NCBI RefSeq assembly: GCF_026340655.1
Contig: NZ_JAPEOZ010000001.1
Coordinates: 4,402,001-4,466,000 of the forward strand
DNA: 64,000 bases
DNA from: Streptomyces sp. NBC_01275
GTDB taxonomy: Bacteria; Actinomycetota; Actinomycetes; Streptomycetales; Streptomycetaceae
Reading direction: 5' to 3'
This document shows, piece by piece, positions 16,166 to 24,984 of the stretch. Position 1 is the stretch's first letter; every line of letters begins with the position of its first letter. The position numbers were made by a program, and so were the translations under genes. The notes under the pieces are model-generated. The model made no database searches, was not told where the DNA came from, and worked only from the letters and a program-made list of their open reading frames with translations.

Positions 16166-17719
16166 ATGAGCGTCACCCGGACAGGTGAACCCTCCCCGGA
16201 CCCCTCGGAACCGTCGGCCGCCTCGAACTCATCGAACCCGCCGGACGCCGAACCCGACCCCCGCCGCTGGTGGGGCCTGGTGGTCATCGCTCTCGCCCAG
16301 CTCATGGTCGTCCTGGACGCGACGATCGTGAACATCGCACTGCCCTCCGCGCAGCAGGACCTGGGCATGTCCGACGCCAACCGCCAGTGGGTCATCACCG
16401 CCTACAGCCTCGCCTTCGGCGGACTGCTCCTGCTGGGCGGCCGGATCGCCGACCTGATGGGCCGTAAACGCACCTTCGTCTTCGGGCTGATCGGCTTCGC
16501 CGCCGCCTCCGCGCTGGGCGGCGCGGCCGTCAACTCGGGGATGCTCTTCGGCGCCCGCGCCCTCCAGGGCGTGTTCGCCGCCGTGCTCGCGCCCTCCGCG
16601 CTCTCCCTGCTGACGACGACCTTCACCGACCCCAAGGAACGCGGCAAGGCCTTCGGCATCTACGGCGCCCTGGCCGGCAGCGGCGCCGCGATCGGCTTCA
16701 TCGTCGGCGGTCTGCTCACCGAGTACCTGAACTGGCGCTGGTGCCTGTACGTCAACGTGCCCATCGCCGTCGTCGCCGTCTTCGGCGCCTTCGCCCTGCT
16801 GCACGACCGCCCCGGCCACACCGACGTCCGCCTCGACGTGCCCGGCGCGGTGCTGGGCTGCAGCGGGCTGGTCGCGATCGTCTACGGCTTCAGCGAGGCC
16901 CAGCCGCGCGGCTGGACCGACCCGCTGGTGCTGGGCCTGCTCGCGACCGGAGTCGTCCTGCTCACGATCTTCGTGTGGTGGCAGACGAAGGCGCGGGTCC
17001 CGCTCCTGCCGCTGCACATCGTCAAGGACCGCAACCGCGCGGGCTGCTTCCTGACCATGGGCCTGGCCGTCATCGGCATGTTCGGCCTGTTCCTGTTCAT
17101 GACCTACTACCTGCAGGTCGTCCTCGGCTACTCCCCCATGAAGACGGGCCTCGCCTTCCTGCCGCTCACCGTCGCGATCATCACCGGCTCCACGCAGATC
17201 TCCGCCCGGCTGATGAACCGCGTCGCCCCGCGCATGCTGATGGTCCCCGGCATGGTCCTGGCCTCGACCGGCATGGTGATCCTGACCCAGATGACGGTGG
17301 ACTCGTCGTACGCCACCGAGATCCTGCCCGCGCTGCTCCTCATGGGCCTCGGCATGGGCCTGACCTTCATGCCGGTGTTCGCCACGGCGACCGCCGGGGT
17401 CGCCCCGCAGGACTCCGGCGTCACCTCGGCCACCGTCAACACCTCGCAGCAGGTGGGCGGTTCCATCGGCACGGCGCTGCTCAACACGATCGCCACCACC
17501 AGCAGCACCGCCTACATCGCCGCCCACCTCGCGCACGCGAACCCGTCCCAGAAGGAACTGATCACCCGCGAGGGCATCGTGCACGGCTACACGGTCGCCA
17601 TCTGGTGGGCCGCGGGCATCATGCTGCTGGCCGGCCTGGTCGCGGGCCTGATGGTGACCGCGAAGCCCCCGCGCCGCGAAGCCCCGGCCCGAACCACCGC
17701 ACCGGAGCCGGTCGCCTAG
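16166..17719 (+). CDS. MFS drug efflux transporter, DHA2 (14-helix) family
   Basis: A 517-residue inner-membrane protein with the DHA2 pattern. Motif C-like LAQLMVVLDATIVNIALPSAQ is in helix 1, motif A GRIADLMGRKRTF follows helix 2, and about 14 hydrophobic segments are present. It should expel amphipathic drugs or metabolites using the proton gradient. It follows the SoxR-controlled oxidoreductase by 56 bp, so it may export redox-active compounds under the same control. The cytosolic N-terminus is Ser/Pro/Asp rich. Confidence 0.88.
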   Translation: MSVTRTGEPSPDPSEPSAASNSSNPPDAEPDPRRWWGLVVIALAQLMVVLDATIVNIALPSAQQDLGMSDANRQWVITAYSLAFGGLLLLGGRIADLMGRKRTFVFGLIGFAAASALGGAAVNSGMLFGARALQGVFAAVLAPSALSLLTTTFTDPKERGKAFGIYGALAGSGAAIGFIVGGLLTEYLNWRWCLYVNVPIAVVAVFGAFALLHDRPGHTDVRLDVPGAVLGCSGLVAIVYGFSEAQPRGWTDPLVLGLLATGVVLLTIFVWWQTKARVPLLPLHIVKDRNRAGCFLTMGLAVIGMFGLFLFMTYYLQVVLGYSPMKTGLAFLPLTVAIITGSTQISARLMNRVAPRMLMVPGMVLASTGMVILTQMTVDSSYATEILPALLLMGLGMGLTFMPVFATATAGVAPQDSGVTSATVNTSQQVGGSIGTALLNTIATTSSTAYIAAHLAHANPSQKELITREGIVHGYTVAIWWAAGIMLLAGLVAGLMVTAKPPRREAPARTTAPEPVA

Positions 17720-17752
17720 GACCAGTCCCCGACACCCCCAGGACTACGTCCT

Positions 17753-19144
17753 TCACCTCCCCGCCACCCGATCCGCGATCCGCGCCAGCCGCGAGGACCC
17801 GGCGCTGTGCGAGCCGGTCTCCCGCCGGTCGGCGGCACGGTAGGTGGCGTACATCCCCTGCACGCCCAGCCAGCGCAGCGGCTCCGGCTCCCATCTGCGC
17901 ACCTTGTGCCCGACCCACGGCAGTTCGGTGAGTCCGGTCGACCCGCTCTCCCCGGAGTCGAGCAGGACGAGATCCCGCAGCGTCCGGCCGGCGAGATTCG
18001 CGGTGGCGACGCCCGAGCCGACGTAGCCGCCCGCCCAGCCGAGGCCGGCGGCCCGGTCCAGGGTCACCGTCGCGCACCAGTCGCGCGGCACGCCCAGCAC
18101 CCCGGACCAGGCGTGCTCGATCCGCACCCCGGCCAGCGCCGGGAAGAACCCGACCAGGATCTCGCGCAGCGCCCGGACCGTCTCGGGCTGCGTCCGCCCG
18201 TCGTTGTCCGTCCGCGACCCGAAGCGGTACGGCACTCCGCGCCCGCCGAGCGCGATCCGCCCGTCGGCGGTGCGCTGGGCGTACATGTAGGCGTGCGCCA
18301 TGTCGCCGAGCGCCTCCCGCCCCGCCCAGCCGACCGCCGCCCACTGCTCCTCGGTGAGCGGCTCGGTGGCGATCATCGAGGAGTTCATGGGCAGCCAGGT
18401 CCGCCTCTCGCCCTTCAAGGCCGCGGTGAAGCCCTCGGTGCAGCGCAGCACGTACGGCGCGCGCACGATCCCGTACGGCGTCACCGCGCGCCCCGCCCCG
18501 ATCTCGGTCACCGGAGTCGACTCGTGGACCGTCACGCCCAGCGCCTCGACGGCCGCCGCCAGCCCCTTCACCAGCTTCACCGGATGCACGCGCGCCCCGT
18601 GCGGGGTCCAGCTCGACCCCACGGCCCCGGCCACCCGCACCCGCTCGGCGGTCTCCCGGGCGCCGTACAGCTCGCGGTCGTCCTCCCCGTACGCCAGCTC
18701 GTGCGCGTGGAAGTCCTTCAGCCTGGCCAGCTGGGCGGGCGTGCGGGCGACTTCGAGGACCCCGCCGACCTGGACGTCGGCGTCGAAGCCCTCCTCCGCG
18801 GCCACGCGCACGACCTCGCCGACCGTGTCGTTCATCGCCCGCTGGAGCCGTACGGCGGCCTCGTGGCCGTGGAGTCTCGCGTACCGGTCGCGGCCCGCGA
18901 TGCCGTTGTACAGCCAGCCGCCGTTGCGCCCGGACGCGCCGTAGCCGCAGAACCGCTGCTCCAGGACGGTGATCCGCAGCGCGGGCGACGCCCGCTTCAG
19001 GTAGTACGCCGTCCACAGCCCGGTGTACCCGCCCCCGACGATCACCACGTCGGCGGACGCGTCCCCGGCGAGCGGCTCCCGTACGGCGGGCAGCCCGTCG
19101 TCCGCGTACCAGAAGGAGACCCCGCCGTTGACGAAACCGTTCAT
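17753..19144 (-). CDS. FAD-dependent oxidoreductase (DAO family, PuuB-like)
   Basis: A 463-residue D-amino-acid-oxidase-fold flavoprotein. The FAD dinucleotide site ADVVIVGGGYTGLWTAYYL is at about residues 31-49, then GYGASGRNGGWLYNG, and a C-terminal GGYVGSGVATANLAGRTLRDL. The pattern fits gamma-glutamylputrescine oxidase and related amine oxidases, which oxidise a C-N bond and pass electrons to oxygen. The real substrate is unknown. It is convergent with the MFS gene (33 bp apart) and lies 9 bp from the end of the rhomboid-like gene. Confidence 0.85.
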   Translation of the reverse strand: MNGFVNGGVSFWYADDGLPAVREPLAGDASADVVIVGGGYTGLWTAYYLKRASPALRITVLEQRFCGYGASGRNGGWLYNGIAGRDRYARLHGHEAAVRLQRAMNDTVGEVVRVAAEEGFDADVQVGGVLEVARTPAQLARLKDFHAHELAYGEDDRELYGARETAERVRVAGAVGSSWTPHGARVHPVKLVKGLAAAVEALGVTVHESTPVTEIGAGRAVTPYGIVRAPYVLRCTEGFTAALKGERRTWLPMNSSMIATEPLTEEQWAAVGWAGREALGDMAHAYMYAQRTADGRIALGGRGVPYRFGSRTDNDGRTQPETVRALREILVGFFPALAGVRIEHAWSGVLGVPRDWCATVTLDRAAGLGWAGGYVGSGVATANLAGRTLRDLVLLDSGESGSTGLTELPWVGHKVRRWEPEPLRWLGVQGMYATYRAADRRETGSHSAGSSRLARIADRVAGR

Positions 19145-19153
19145 GGACGGACG

Positions 19154-19831
19154 TTAACCCGGCGGGGCGGCCGCCGTCTCCTTCGGATTCCGTCGTTCCG
19201 CACGGCCTCCCGTACGCCCTCTGACCAGCGGATAGCACGCCAGCCCGATGAGCACGGAGACGAAGTGACCGAAGTCGGTGAAGGTCGCCCCGGAGGTCAG
19301 CGGGACGACGTACACGACGAGGACGGCCGCGAGACACGCGTACCGCCAGGGCGAGGGGATCCGGTAGACCAGCACCGCGACGACCCCCGCCAGCGCGTAA
19401 CTCACCCCCACGTCCAGGGTGTTGACCGCCGACCCCGGCGCGATGCCGTCCCGGATCGCCTTCAGCAGCGCGCCCTCGCTGATCAGCGTCGCCAGCACAT
19501 GCGCGGCCACGCACACCGCCAGCCACCGCACGGTCCCCAGCCACCGCTCGGCCTGCGCGTGGAACACGGAGTACAGCACCGCGTACGGCAGCCAGTGGCC
19601 GCCGTCGATCCACATCGCGCTCGACACCAGGACCCGCACCGGATGCCGGGACAGCTCATGGAGGTTGGTGGACCGCTGGCGCAGGAACTCCTGTTCGAAC
19701 TCCGGGGACATGTGATGCAGGGCGACCGTGGTGACGAACAGGATCGCCAGCCACACGTACGTGCCGGGGGCGCTGCGGATGTACGCCCACACCGCGCGCG
19801 GGGCCCCGGAAAGACGCATGAGCCGATTCAC
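19154..19831 (-). CDS. Rhomboid-like intramembrane protein
   Basis: A 225-residue multi-pass membrane protein of the actinobacterial rhomboid-like type. Five or six hydrophobic segments are visible. A GxSx motif (GVSY, Ser about 144) lies in one helix and GHFVSVLIG (His about 189) in a later one, the two residues that form the catalytic dyad of rhomboid proteases. It may cleave membrane proteins within the bilayer, though many family members are inactive. GTG 19831 is chosen because a GATACT -10 box ends eight bases upstream. Confidence 0.75.
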   Translation of the reverse strand: MNRLMRLSGAPRAVWAYIRSAPGTYVWLAILFVTTVALHHMSPEFEQEFLRQRSTNLHELSRHPVRVLVSSAMWIDGGHWLPYAVLYSVFHAQAERWLGTVRWLAVCVAAHVLATLISEGALLKAIRDGIAPGSAVNTLDVGVSYALAGVVAVLVYRIPSPWRYACLAAVLVVYVVPLTSGATFTDFGHFVSVLIGLACYPLVRGRTGGRAERRNPKETAAAPPG

Positions 19832-19853
19832 GCACGCCAGTATCGTCCCGGAA

Positions 19854-20033
19854 GTGATCGACATTCCGGCCGAGCTGGTGACAGAACAGGTAAAGATCGA
19901 CGGCACGACGGGACGGACCTTCGTCGCCGGGCCGCCGCACACGAGGCGACGGCCTCGCCGATGCGGGACTGCCGTCAAGGACTGCCGTCAACGCCCTCAC
20001 GGTCCAAGATCGCGGGGGCGTTTCGGCTGGTAG
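19854..20033 (+). pseudogene. 5' remnant of a streptomycin-6-kinase-like (APH family) phosphotransferase gene
   Basis: The first 28 residues (VIDIPAELVTEQVKIDG...GRTFVAG) match the family start I recall for actinobacterial aminoglycoside/hydroxyurea phosphotransferases, complete with a TATCGT -10 box seven bases before the GTG. After that, reading-frame character is lost and the next 130 bp lead straight into the tRNA gene; no kinase domain (HGD...DxD) is present. I interpret this as the front end of a gene whose body was deleted. Confidence 0.5.
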
Positions 20034-20040
20034 ATCGCGG

Positions 20041-20113
20041 AGCCCCCTGTCGGATTCGAACCGACGACCTTCGCTTTACAAGAGCGGTGCTCTACCAGCT
20101 GAGCTAAGGAGGC
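20041..20113 (-). tRNA. tRNA-Thr (anticodon UGU)
   Basis: The reverse strand folds as a standard cloverleaf: acceptor GCCTCCT/AGGGGGC, D arm GCTC...GAGC, anticodon loop CTTGTAA with anticodon TGT, T arm GTCGG-TTCGAAT-CCGAC. CCA is not encoded. The top anticodon pair is a C-A mismatch. Confidence 0.95.
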
Positions 20114-20280
20114 GTGCACGTGTGCTTCTTGCCTGCTGCTCGCTTGCCGCTCGCGCACGTGCCCGTGCAGTGTACCCAGGTCGCCCGGGGTCCCTGTCGA
20201 AAATTTCCTCGAAGTTCACATGCCTCCGGGTACTGACAGATCGGATGGACGCGAGGTAGCGTCCTGAGCCAGTTCACCTG

Positions 20281-20294
20281 TGTGGACTACACCA
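20281..20294. promoter_or_regulatory. dre-like DasR site upstream of msiK
   Basis: TGTGGACTACACCA shares GTGGACTANACC with the two nagK dre sites (11 of 12 bases identical over that core). It lies 85 bp upstream of the msiK start. Control of the shared sugar-ABC ATPase by DasR would link it to chitin-derived sugar import. Confidence 0.6.
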
Positions 20295-20378
20295 TCCCGG
20301 GGCGACCCGGGACGGCTCACCACCTTCCTACAACGGATCGTCCGGCACGTTCCTGCCGGTAGAAGGGGGCCCTTCATC

Positions 20379-21464
20379 ATGGCCACTGTCACGTTCGACA
20401 AGGCGACCCGGATCTACCCGGGTTCCACCAAGCCCGCCGTCGACGCACTCGAGATCGACATCGCGGACGGCGAGTTCCTCGTCCTCGTCGGCCCGTCCGG
20501 CTGCGGCAAGTCCACCTCGCTCCGCATGCTCGCGGGGCTCGAGGACGTCAACGGCGGTGCGATCCGCATCGGCGACCGCGACGTCACCCACCTGCCGCCC
20601 AAGGACCGGGACATCGCCATGGTGTTCCAGAACTACGCGCTCTACCCGCACATGTCGGTCGCCGACAACATGGGCTTCGCGCTCAAGATCGCCGGCGTCA
20701 ACAAGGCGGAGATCCGGCAGAAGGTCGAGGAGGCCGCGAAGATCCTCGACCTCACCGAGTACCTGGACCGCAAGCCGAAGGCCCTCTCCGGCGGTCAGCG
20801 CCAGCGTGTCGCGATGGGCCGCGCCATCGTCCGCGAGCCGCAGGTCTTCCTCATGGACGAGCCGCTGTCCAACCTGGACGCCAAGCTCCGCGTCTCGACG
20901 CGTACGCAGATCGCCTCGCTCCAGCGCCGCCTCGGCATCACCACCGTGTACGTCACCCACGACCAGGTCGAGGCCCTGACCATGGGCGACCGCGTCGCGG
21001 TCCTCAAGGACGGTCTGCTCCAGCAGGTCGACACCCCGCGCAACATGTACGACCGCCCCGCCAACCTCTTCGTGGCCGGCTTCATCGGCTCCCCGGCGAT
21101 GAACCTCGTCGAGGTGCCGATCGCCGACGGCGGCGTGAAGTTCGGCAACTCGGTGGTGCCGGTGCAGCGCGACGCGCTCTCCGCCGCCACCGACAAGACG
21201 GTCACGGTCGGCGTCCGCCCCGAGCACTTCGACGTGGCCACCGACTCCGACCAGGGCGTCGCGGTCGTCGTGAACGTGGTCGAGGAGCTCGGCTCCGACG
21301 CCTTCGTCTACGGCACCGCCCAGGTCGGCGGCGAGACCAAGGACCTCGTGGTCCGCGTCGGCGGCCGTGACGTCCCGGAGAAGGGCAGCACGCTGAACGT
21401 CGTCCCGCGCGCGGGCGAGACCCACGTGTTCTCGACGTCGACGGGCGAGCGCCTCTCCGACTGA
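20379..21464 (+). CDS. msiK: Multiple-sugar ABC importer ATPase MsiK
   Basis: A 361-residue ATPase of the MalK/UgpC type that powers several sugar importers lacking their own ATPase (cellobiose, chitobiose, maltose). Walker A GPSGCGKST is at about residues 38-46, the Q-loop VFQNYALYPHMSV follows, the signature LSGGQRQRV is at about 135-143, and Walker B VFLMDEPLSNLDAKLR comes next. A C-terminal regulatory beta-domain (GVRPEHFD) follows. It is an orphan ATPase gene without permeases nearby, the hallmark of msiK. The ribosome site AGAAGGGGGC precedes ATG 20379. Confidence 0.95.
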   Translation: MATVTFDKATRIYPGSTKPAVDALEIDIADGEFLVLVGPSGCGKSTSLRMLAGLEDVNGGAIRIGDRDVTHLPPKDRDIAMVFQNYALYPHMSVADNMGFALKIAGVNKAEIRQKVEEAAKILDLTEYLDRKPKALSGGQRQRVAMGRAIVREPQVFLMDEPLSNLDAKLRVSTRTQIASLQRRLGITTVYVTHDQVEALTMGDRVAVLKDGLLQQVDTPRNMYDRPANLFVAGFIGSPAMNLVEVPIADGGVKFGNSVVPVQRDALSAATDKTVTVGVRPEHFDVATDSDQGVAVVVNVVEELGSDAFVYGTAQVGGETKDLVVRVGGRDVPEKGSTLNVVPRAGETHVFSTSTGERLSD

Positions 21465-21480
21465 CGATTCACCCAGATTG

Positions 21481-21520
21481 ACGAGAAGGGCCCCGCAGCT
21501 CGCTGCGGGGCCCTTCTCGT
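21481..21520 (+). terminator. msiK terminator
   Basis: A perfect 18-bp stem with a CTCG tetraloop, starting 16 bp after the msiK stop. Confidence 0.95.
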
Positions 21521-21569
21521 TGCCTTCAAACACCCAGACGCATCAGGCATTTCGCTCCGGCCGAATCGA

Positions 21570-21610
21570 CATCCGTTCGACGTCCGTTCGGCGTCCGTTC
21601 GGCGTCCGTC
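21570..21610. repeat. 11-bp tandem repeat (CGTCCGTTCGG)
   Basis: Nearly four consecutive copies between the msiK terminator and the next gene, with one or two changes per copy. Confidence 0.8.
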
Positions 21611-21699
21611 AACGCCCTACCCAAAAAACGGCACCTCTTCATCCCCCGTCCGGGTGACTAAATGTCGCCAATTCATTACCGCGCGCTACCCTCTCACGC

Positions 21700-22170
21700 G
21701 TGAAGCACTCCGCGAACCACTCCACCACCCAGCGCACGCGCCGCGGCCAGGGCGGCCCAGCCCGCCGGATCGGCCGCTCGCTCGCCCTCGTCCTGCCCGT
21801 CGTCATGGTGCTCTCCGGGACCCTCGCGGTCACCCGGGTCAACTGGTCGGGGAACCCCTCGGATTCGGTGCTCACCGCCTCCGACGTCTCCGCCGCGCAC
21901 CAGTCCTCGCACACCGCCGCCAAGGCCCCGCAGGACGTCCTGCGCGACCAGCTGCTCACCGAGCTCCAGGAGAAGGATCCGGGCATCGCCCTGACCCACC
22001 TCCAGGCCGCGGTGAACGGCAAGCCGTCGCTGGCGAAGCACTGCGCCTCCATCGCCCGCGCCCTGGGCCGCGCCGCGGTCCGCGCGTACGGCCCCTCGCG
22101 CGCCCAGTCCTACGCCCGCCCGGTCTGCGACACCGCCTTCGCCTCGGGCGTCCTGGCGGCGCACAGCTAG
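21700..22170 (+). CDS. Hypothetical secreted or membrane-anchored protein
   Basis: A 156-residue protein with a basic N-terminus (RTRRGQGGPARRIGRS), one hydrophobic segment (about residues 29-44) and a soluble outside domain of about 100 residues. Two cysteines in that domain (KHCAS and RPVCDT) could form a disulfide. No family motif is recognised. The GTG start lies seven bases after a TACCCT -10 box. Confidence 0.65.
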   Translation: MKHSANHSTTQRTRRGQGGPARRIGRSLALVLPVVMVLSGTLAVTRVNWSGNPSDSVLTASDVSAAHQSSHTAAKAPQDVLRDQLLTELQEKDPGIALTHLQAAVNGKPSLAKHCASIARALGRAAVRAYGPSRAQSYARPVCDTAFASGVLAAHS

Positions 22171-22301
22171 GACTCCGTGCGGCTCCTCCGTCTCCTTCGC
22201 CTCCGTCCCCTTCGCCTCCGTCTTCACCGGGGACGTTCCATCGAAGACGCTCCACCGGGGAGCCGCACCGTGGCGAAACACCGGCCGCGTACAGTGCGGG
22301 C

Positions 22302-23033
22302 ATGACCGATCCGCACGCCGCGACCCGCCCCACGCAAGCCGTCGTCCTGGCCGGTGGCCAGGGGTCCCGGCTGCGCCCGTACACCGACGACCGGCCCAAG
22401 CCGATGGTCGAGATCCCCGGGACGGGGACGCCGATCATCGGCCACCAGCTCGGCTGGCTCGCCGAGGAGGGCGTGACGGACGTCGTGATCTCCTGCGGCC
22501 ATCTCGCCGAGGTCCTCCAGGACTGGCTGGCCTCCGCCGACCTGCCCCTGAAGGTCACCACCGTCGTCGAGACGGAGCCCCTGGGCCGCGGCGGCGGCCT
22601 GAAGTACGCCGCCGCCCGCCTCCCCCACCCCGACCGGCCCTGGTACGCCACCAACGGCGACATCTGGACCCGCTTCTCGCTGCGCGAGATGGCCGACTTC
22701 CACGCCGAGCGCGACGCCATAGCCACCCTCGCGCTGGCACGTCCGCGCATTCCGTGGGGGGCGGTGAAGACGGACGGTTTCGGCCACATCACGGACTTCA
22801 TCGAGGCCCCGCCCACGACGTACGAGATCAACGCGGGCGTGTACGTCTTCTCCCCGGCGTTCGCCGGACTGCTCCCCGCGCGCGGCGACCACGAGCGGAC
22901 GACGTTCCCGCACCTCGCCCGCGAGCGCCGCCTGGCCGGCTTCCCGATCCCGCAGGGCGCGTACTGGCGGGCCATCGACACGGCGAAGGACCTCACGGAG
23001 GCGGCGAAGGAACTGGCGGCGCTGGGGCGCTGA
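22302..23033 (+). CDS. Sugar-phosphate nucleotidyltransferase
   Basis: A 243-residue nucleotidyltransferase with the signature VVLAGGQGSRLRPYT (residues about 14-28) and RPKPMVEI, plus a metal-site aspartate in YATNGDIW and YEINAGVYVF. It resembles glucose-1-phosphate thymidylyl/cytidylyl or mannose-1-phosphate guanylyltransferases and would activate a sugar for glycan or glycolipid synthesis. The acceptor sugar and nucleotide are not evident. A TACAGT -10 box seven bases before ATG 22302 indicates a leaderless message. It ends in a perfect-stem terminator. Confidence 0.85.
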   Translation: MTDPHAATRPTQAVVLAGGQGSRLRPYTDDRPKPMVEIPGTGTPIIGHQLGWLAEEGVTDVVISCGHLAEVLQDWLASADLPLKVTTVVETEPLGRGGGLKYAAARLPHPDRPWYATNGDIWTRFSLREMADFHAERDAIATLALARPRIPWGAVKTDGFGHITDFIEAPPTTYEINAGVYVFSPAFAGLLPARGDHERTTFPHLARERRLAGFPIPQGAYWRAIDTAKDLTEAAKELAALGR

Positions 23034-23076
23034 GAGCCGCTGAGAGCTGCTGACAGCCGCTGAGAACCACTGACGG
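23029..23076. repeat. 10-bp tandem repeat (GCTGAGAGCC) across the stop codon
   Basis: Four to five degenerate copies begin at the last codons of the nucleotidyltransferase gene and run to the terminator. Confidence 0.75.
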
Positions 23077-23083
23077 CAAAGGC

Positions 23084-23137
23084 CTACGGCGATGGGGTCC
23101 CGCTCGCTCTCAAGCGAGCGGGACCCCATCGCCGTAG
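23084..23137. terminator. Bidirectional terminator between convergent genes
   Basis: A perfect 25-bp inverted repeat with a four-base loop (CTCA). It serves the nucleotidyltransferase gene on one strand and the DoxX-like gene on the other. Confidence 0.95.
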
Positions 23138-23157
23138 AAGCAGGCAGCCGCAGGGCG

Positions 23158-24834
23158 TTACCCCAGCAGCCCGCCCACCAGCCCCGGCTCGCCCGTGGAG
23201 GACGTGCCGCCGTCCGAGCCGCCCGTGCCGCCGCCGGAGCTGGTCGAACCACCGGACGTGGGCCCCGCGGTGCTGCTGGGCGCCTGCTCCACCGGGGTGG
23301 ACTGCTGGGGCGGGGCCTGGCCCCCGGTGCCCTGGGTCTGGCTGGGCGCGCCCGTGGTCGCGGTGCCGGAGTCCCGGGCCTCGGACGGCGCGCTGTCCGT
23401 GCCGGCCGTCGGCGCCGCCGAGGTGGCGTCCTGGGTCGGCGAGGTCGACGCGGCGGGCTTGCGGCTGGCCTTGTGCTTGCCGGACGCCTGCGGAAGCGGC
23501 GAGCCGGGCAGCTCGTTGCGCGGGGCCTCGCCGGGACCGGGGACGACCACGCGGTCGGAGTCGCGGACGGCCCCGCCGAGCAGCGAGCCGACCAGCAGGG
23601 TGAGCCCGACGACGATCGCGGTGACCAGGGCGCCGCGGCGCAGGACGTAGCTGCGCAGCTCCCAGAGGTCCGAGCGCGGGCCGAGCCGGCGCCAGGCGCC
23701 CGCGGCGAGCCGGCCGTCGACGGAGTAGACGGGGGCGCCGGCGATGATCAGCGGCGACCAGGCGGCGAGGTAGATGATGTCGGGGGTTTCGTAGACCGGG
23801 ACGGTCTTCCAGCTGACGGTGACGATGAGCGCGGCGGACAGCAGCGCGCCGACGACGGCCGCGACCCGCTGCCAGCAGCCCAGGACCGTGAGGACGCCCA
23901 CGACGACCTGGAGGAAGGCGATGACGAGCCCGGAGCCGACGGGGTGGTGCAGGGCCAGCTGACGCAGCGGCTCGGCGACTTCCCAGGGGTGCAGGGTGTT
24001 GAGCCACTTCACCATCGAGCCGCGCTTGCCGCCGTCGAAGTAGACGGGGTCGCACAGCTTGCCCATGCCGGCGTAGATGGAGATGAAGCCGAGGAAGACG
24101 CGCAGCGGGAGCAGGACGACGCCGAGGTTCATCCGGCGGCCGGGGAAGTAGGCGTGCCGGGCGGGGTCTTCGGCGTGCCGCCTGGCGCGCGGGCCGGCGC
24201 CGTCCGTCGGCCGGGTCTCCTCGAAGTCCTCGAACTCGGCGTCGTCGTAACCCGGTTCGTCGTAGGCGCTGCCGACGGTGCGCATGTGCGGCAGGAGGCG
24301 GTTCTCGCCGGCGGCGGGTGCGCGCTGGGCGCCGACGACGGGGGTCTCGAGGGTCTGCGCGGCGAGGTCCCCGTCGTAGCCGCCGTCGTAGCCGCTGCCG
24401 TACCCGCCGTTGCTGCCGCCGCCGTCGCCCACGCGGGGGATGACCTGGGTGGCTCCGGCGTCGGCCGTGGGCGGTTCGCCATGGCCGACGCTGCCTGCCC
24501 GCACGGCCTGCAGCAGGCGGTGTGCGCCGGTGTCGTCGGGGTCGGACTTGCCGCTCCAGACGACGGGCCGACGGCGGGCGCCGGCGCCCGCTCTGCCCGG
24601 CGCCCCGACGACGGGCATGCGCGCGGTGTCATCGATGGCGCTCACATGCCGGGCGATCCGCAGGGATTGGTTACGCCGCGCCGATGCGCCCAGCTGCACG
24701 CGGAAACTCGCGTGAGTGACGATGATCTGCGCCGGATCGCTCGGCACCTTCACCATGCTCAGCGCGGGAGCGTCGTCGAATCCCGACGAGCGGTCCCCCG
24801 TGGGTGTGCGGGGTGTTCTGGTGTCCACACTCAT
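23158..24834 (-). CDS. DoxX-family membrane protein with long disordered tails
   Basis: A 558-residue protein. Residues 1-230 are a low-complexity cytoplasmic region (GYGSGYDGGYDGD; AEFEDFEETRP). A DoxX-type four-helix membrane domain follows at about 235-380 (LGVVLLPLRVFLGFISIYAGMGK, WLNTLHPW, GVLTVLGCWQRVAAVVGALLS). After it come one more helix and a Ser/Thr/Gly/Pro-rich exterior tail. DoxX proteins in actinomycetes associate with oxidative-stress complexes, but the role here is unknown. A single gene with its own strong terminator. Confidence 0.85.
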   Translation of the reverse strand: MSVDTRTPRTPTGDRSSGFDDAPALSMVKVPSDPAQIIVTHASFRVQLGASARRNQSLRIARHVSAIDDTARMPVVGAPGRAGAGARRRPVVWSGKSDPDDTGAHRLLQAVRAGSVGHGEPPTADAGATQVIPRVGDGGGSNGGYGSGYDGGYDGDLAAQTLETPVVGAQRAPAAGENRLLPHMRTVGSAYDEPGYDDAEFEDFEETRPTDGAGPRARRHAEDPARHAYFPGRRMNLGVVLLPLRVFLGFISIYAGMGKLCDPVYFDGGKRGSMVKWLNTLHPWEVAEPLRQLALHHPVGSGLVIAFLQVVVGVLTVLGCWQRVAAVVGALLSAALIVTVSWKTVPVYETPDIIYLAAWSPLIIAGAPVYSVDGRLAAGAWRRLGPRSDLWELRSYVLRRGALVTAIVVGLTLLVGSLLGGAVRDSDRVVVPGPGEAPRNELPGSPLPQASGKHKASRKPAASTSPTQDATSAAPTAGTDSAPSEARDSGTATTGAPSQTQGTGGQAPPQQSTPVEQAPSSTAGPTSGGSTSSGGGTGGSDGGTSSTGEPGLVGGLLG

Positions 24835-24984
24835 CTAACCGAGTGACGTGTGTTTAGGACACTGCTTTGACCCGCCGGGATCTGTCCGGACTCCGTCAAG
24901 GTTGCACTACCCGCCGGGATTAACCCGTTCGAGTGAACTTACGGACGCCCGTCCAACCCCCGGGCGCCCGTCCGAGGCACCCGC

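Noticed and set aside
17807..20107. Open frame of 766 codons on the plus strand
   Set aside because: It is antisense to the FAD oxidoreductase and rhomboid-like genes and continues across the tRNA gene.
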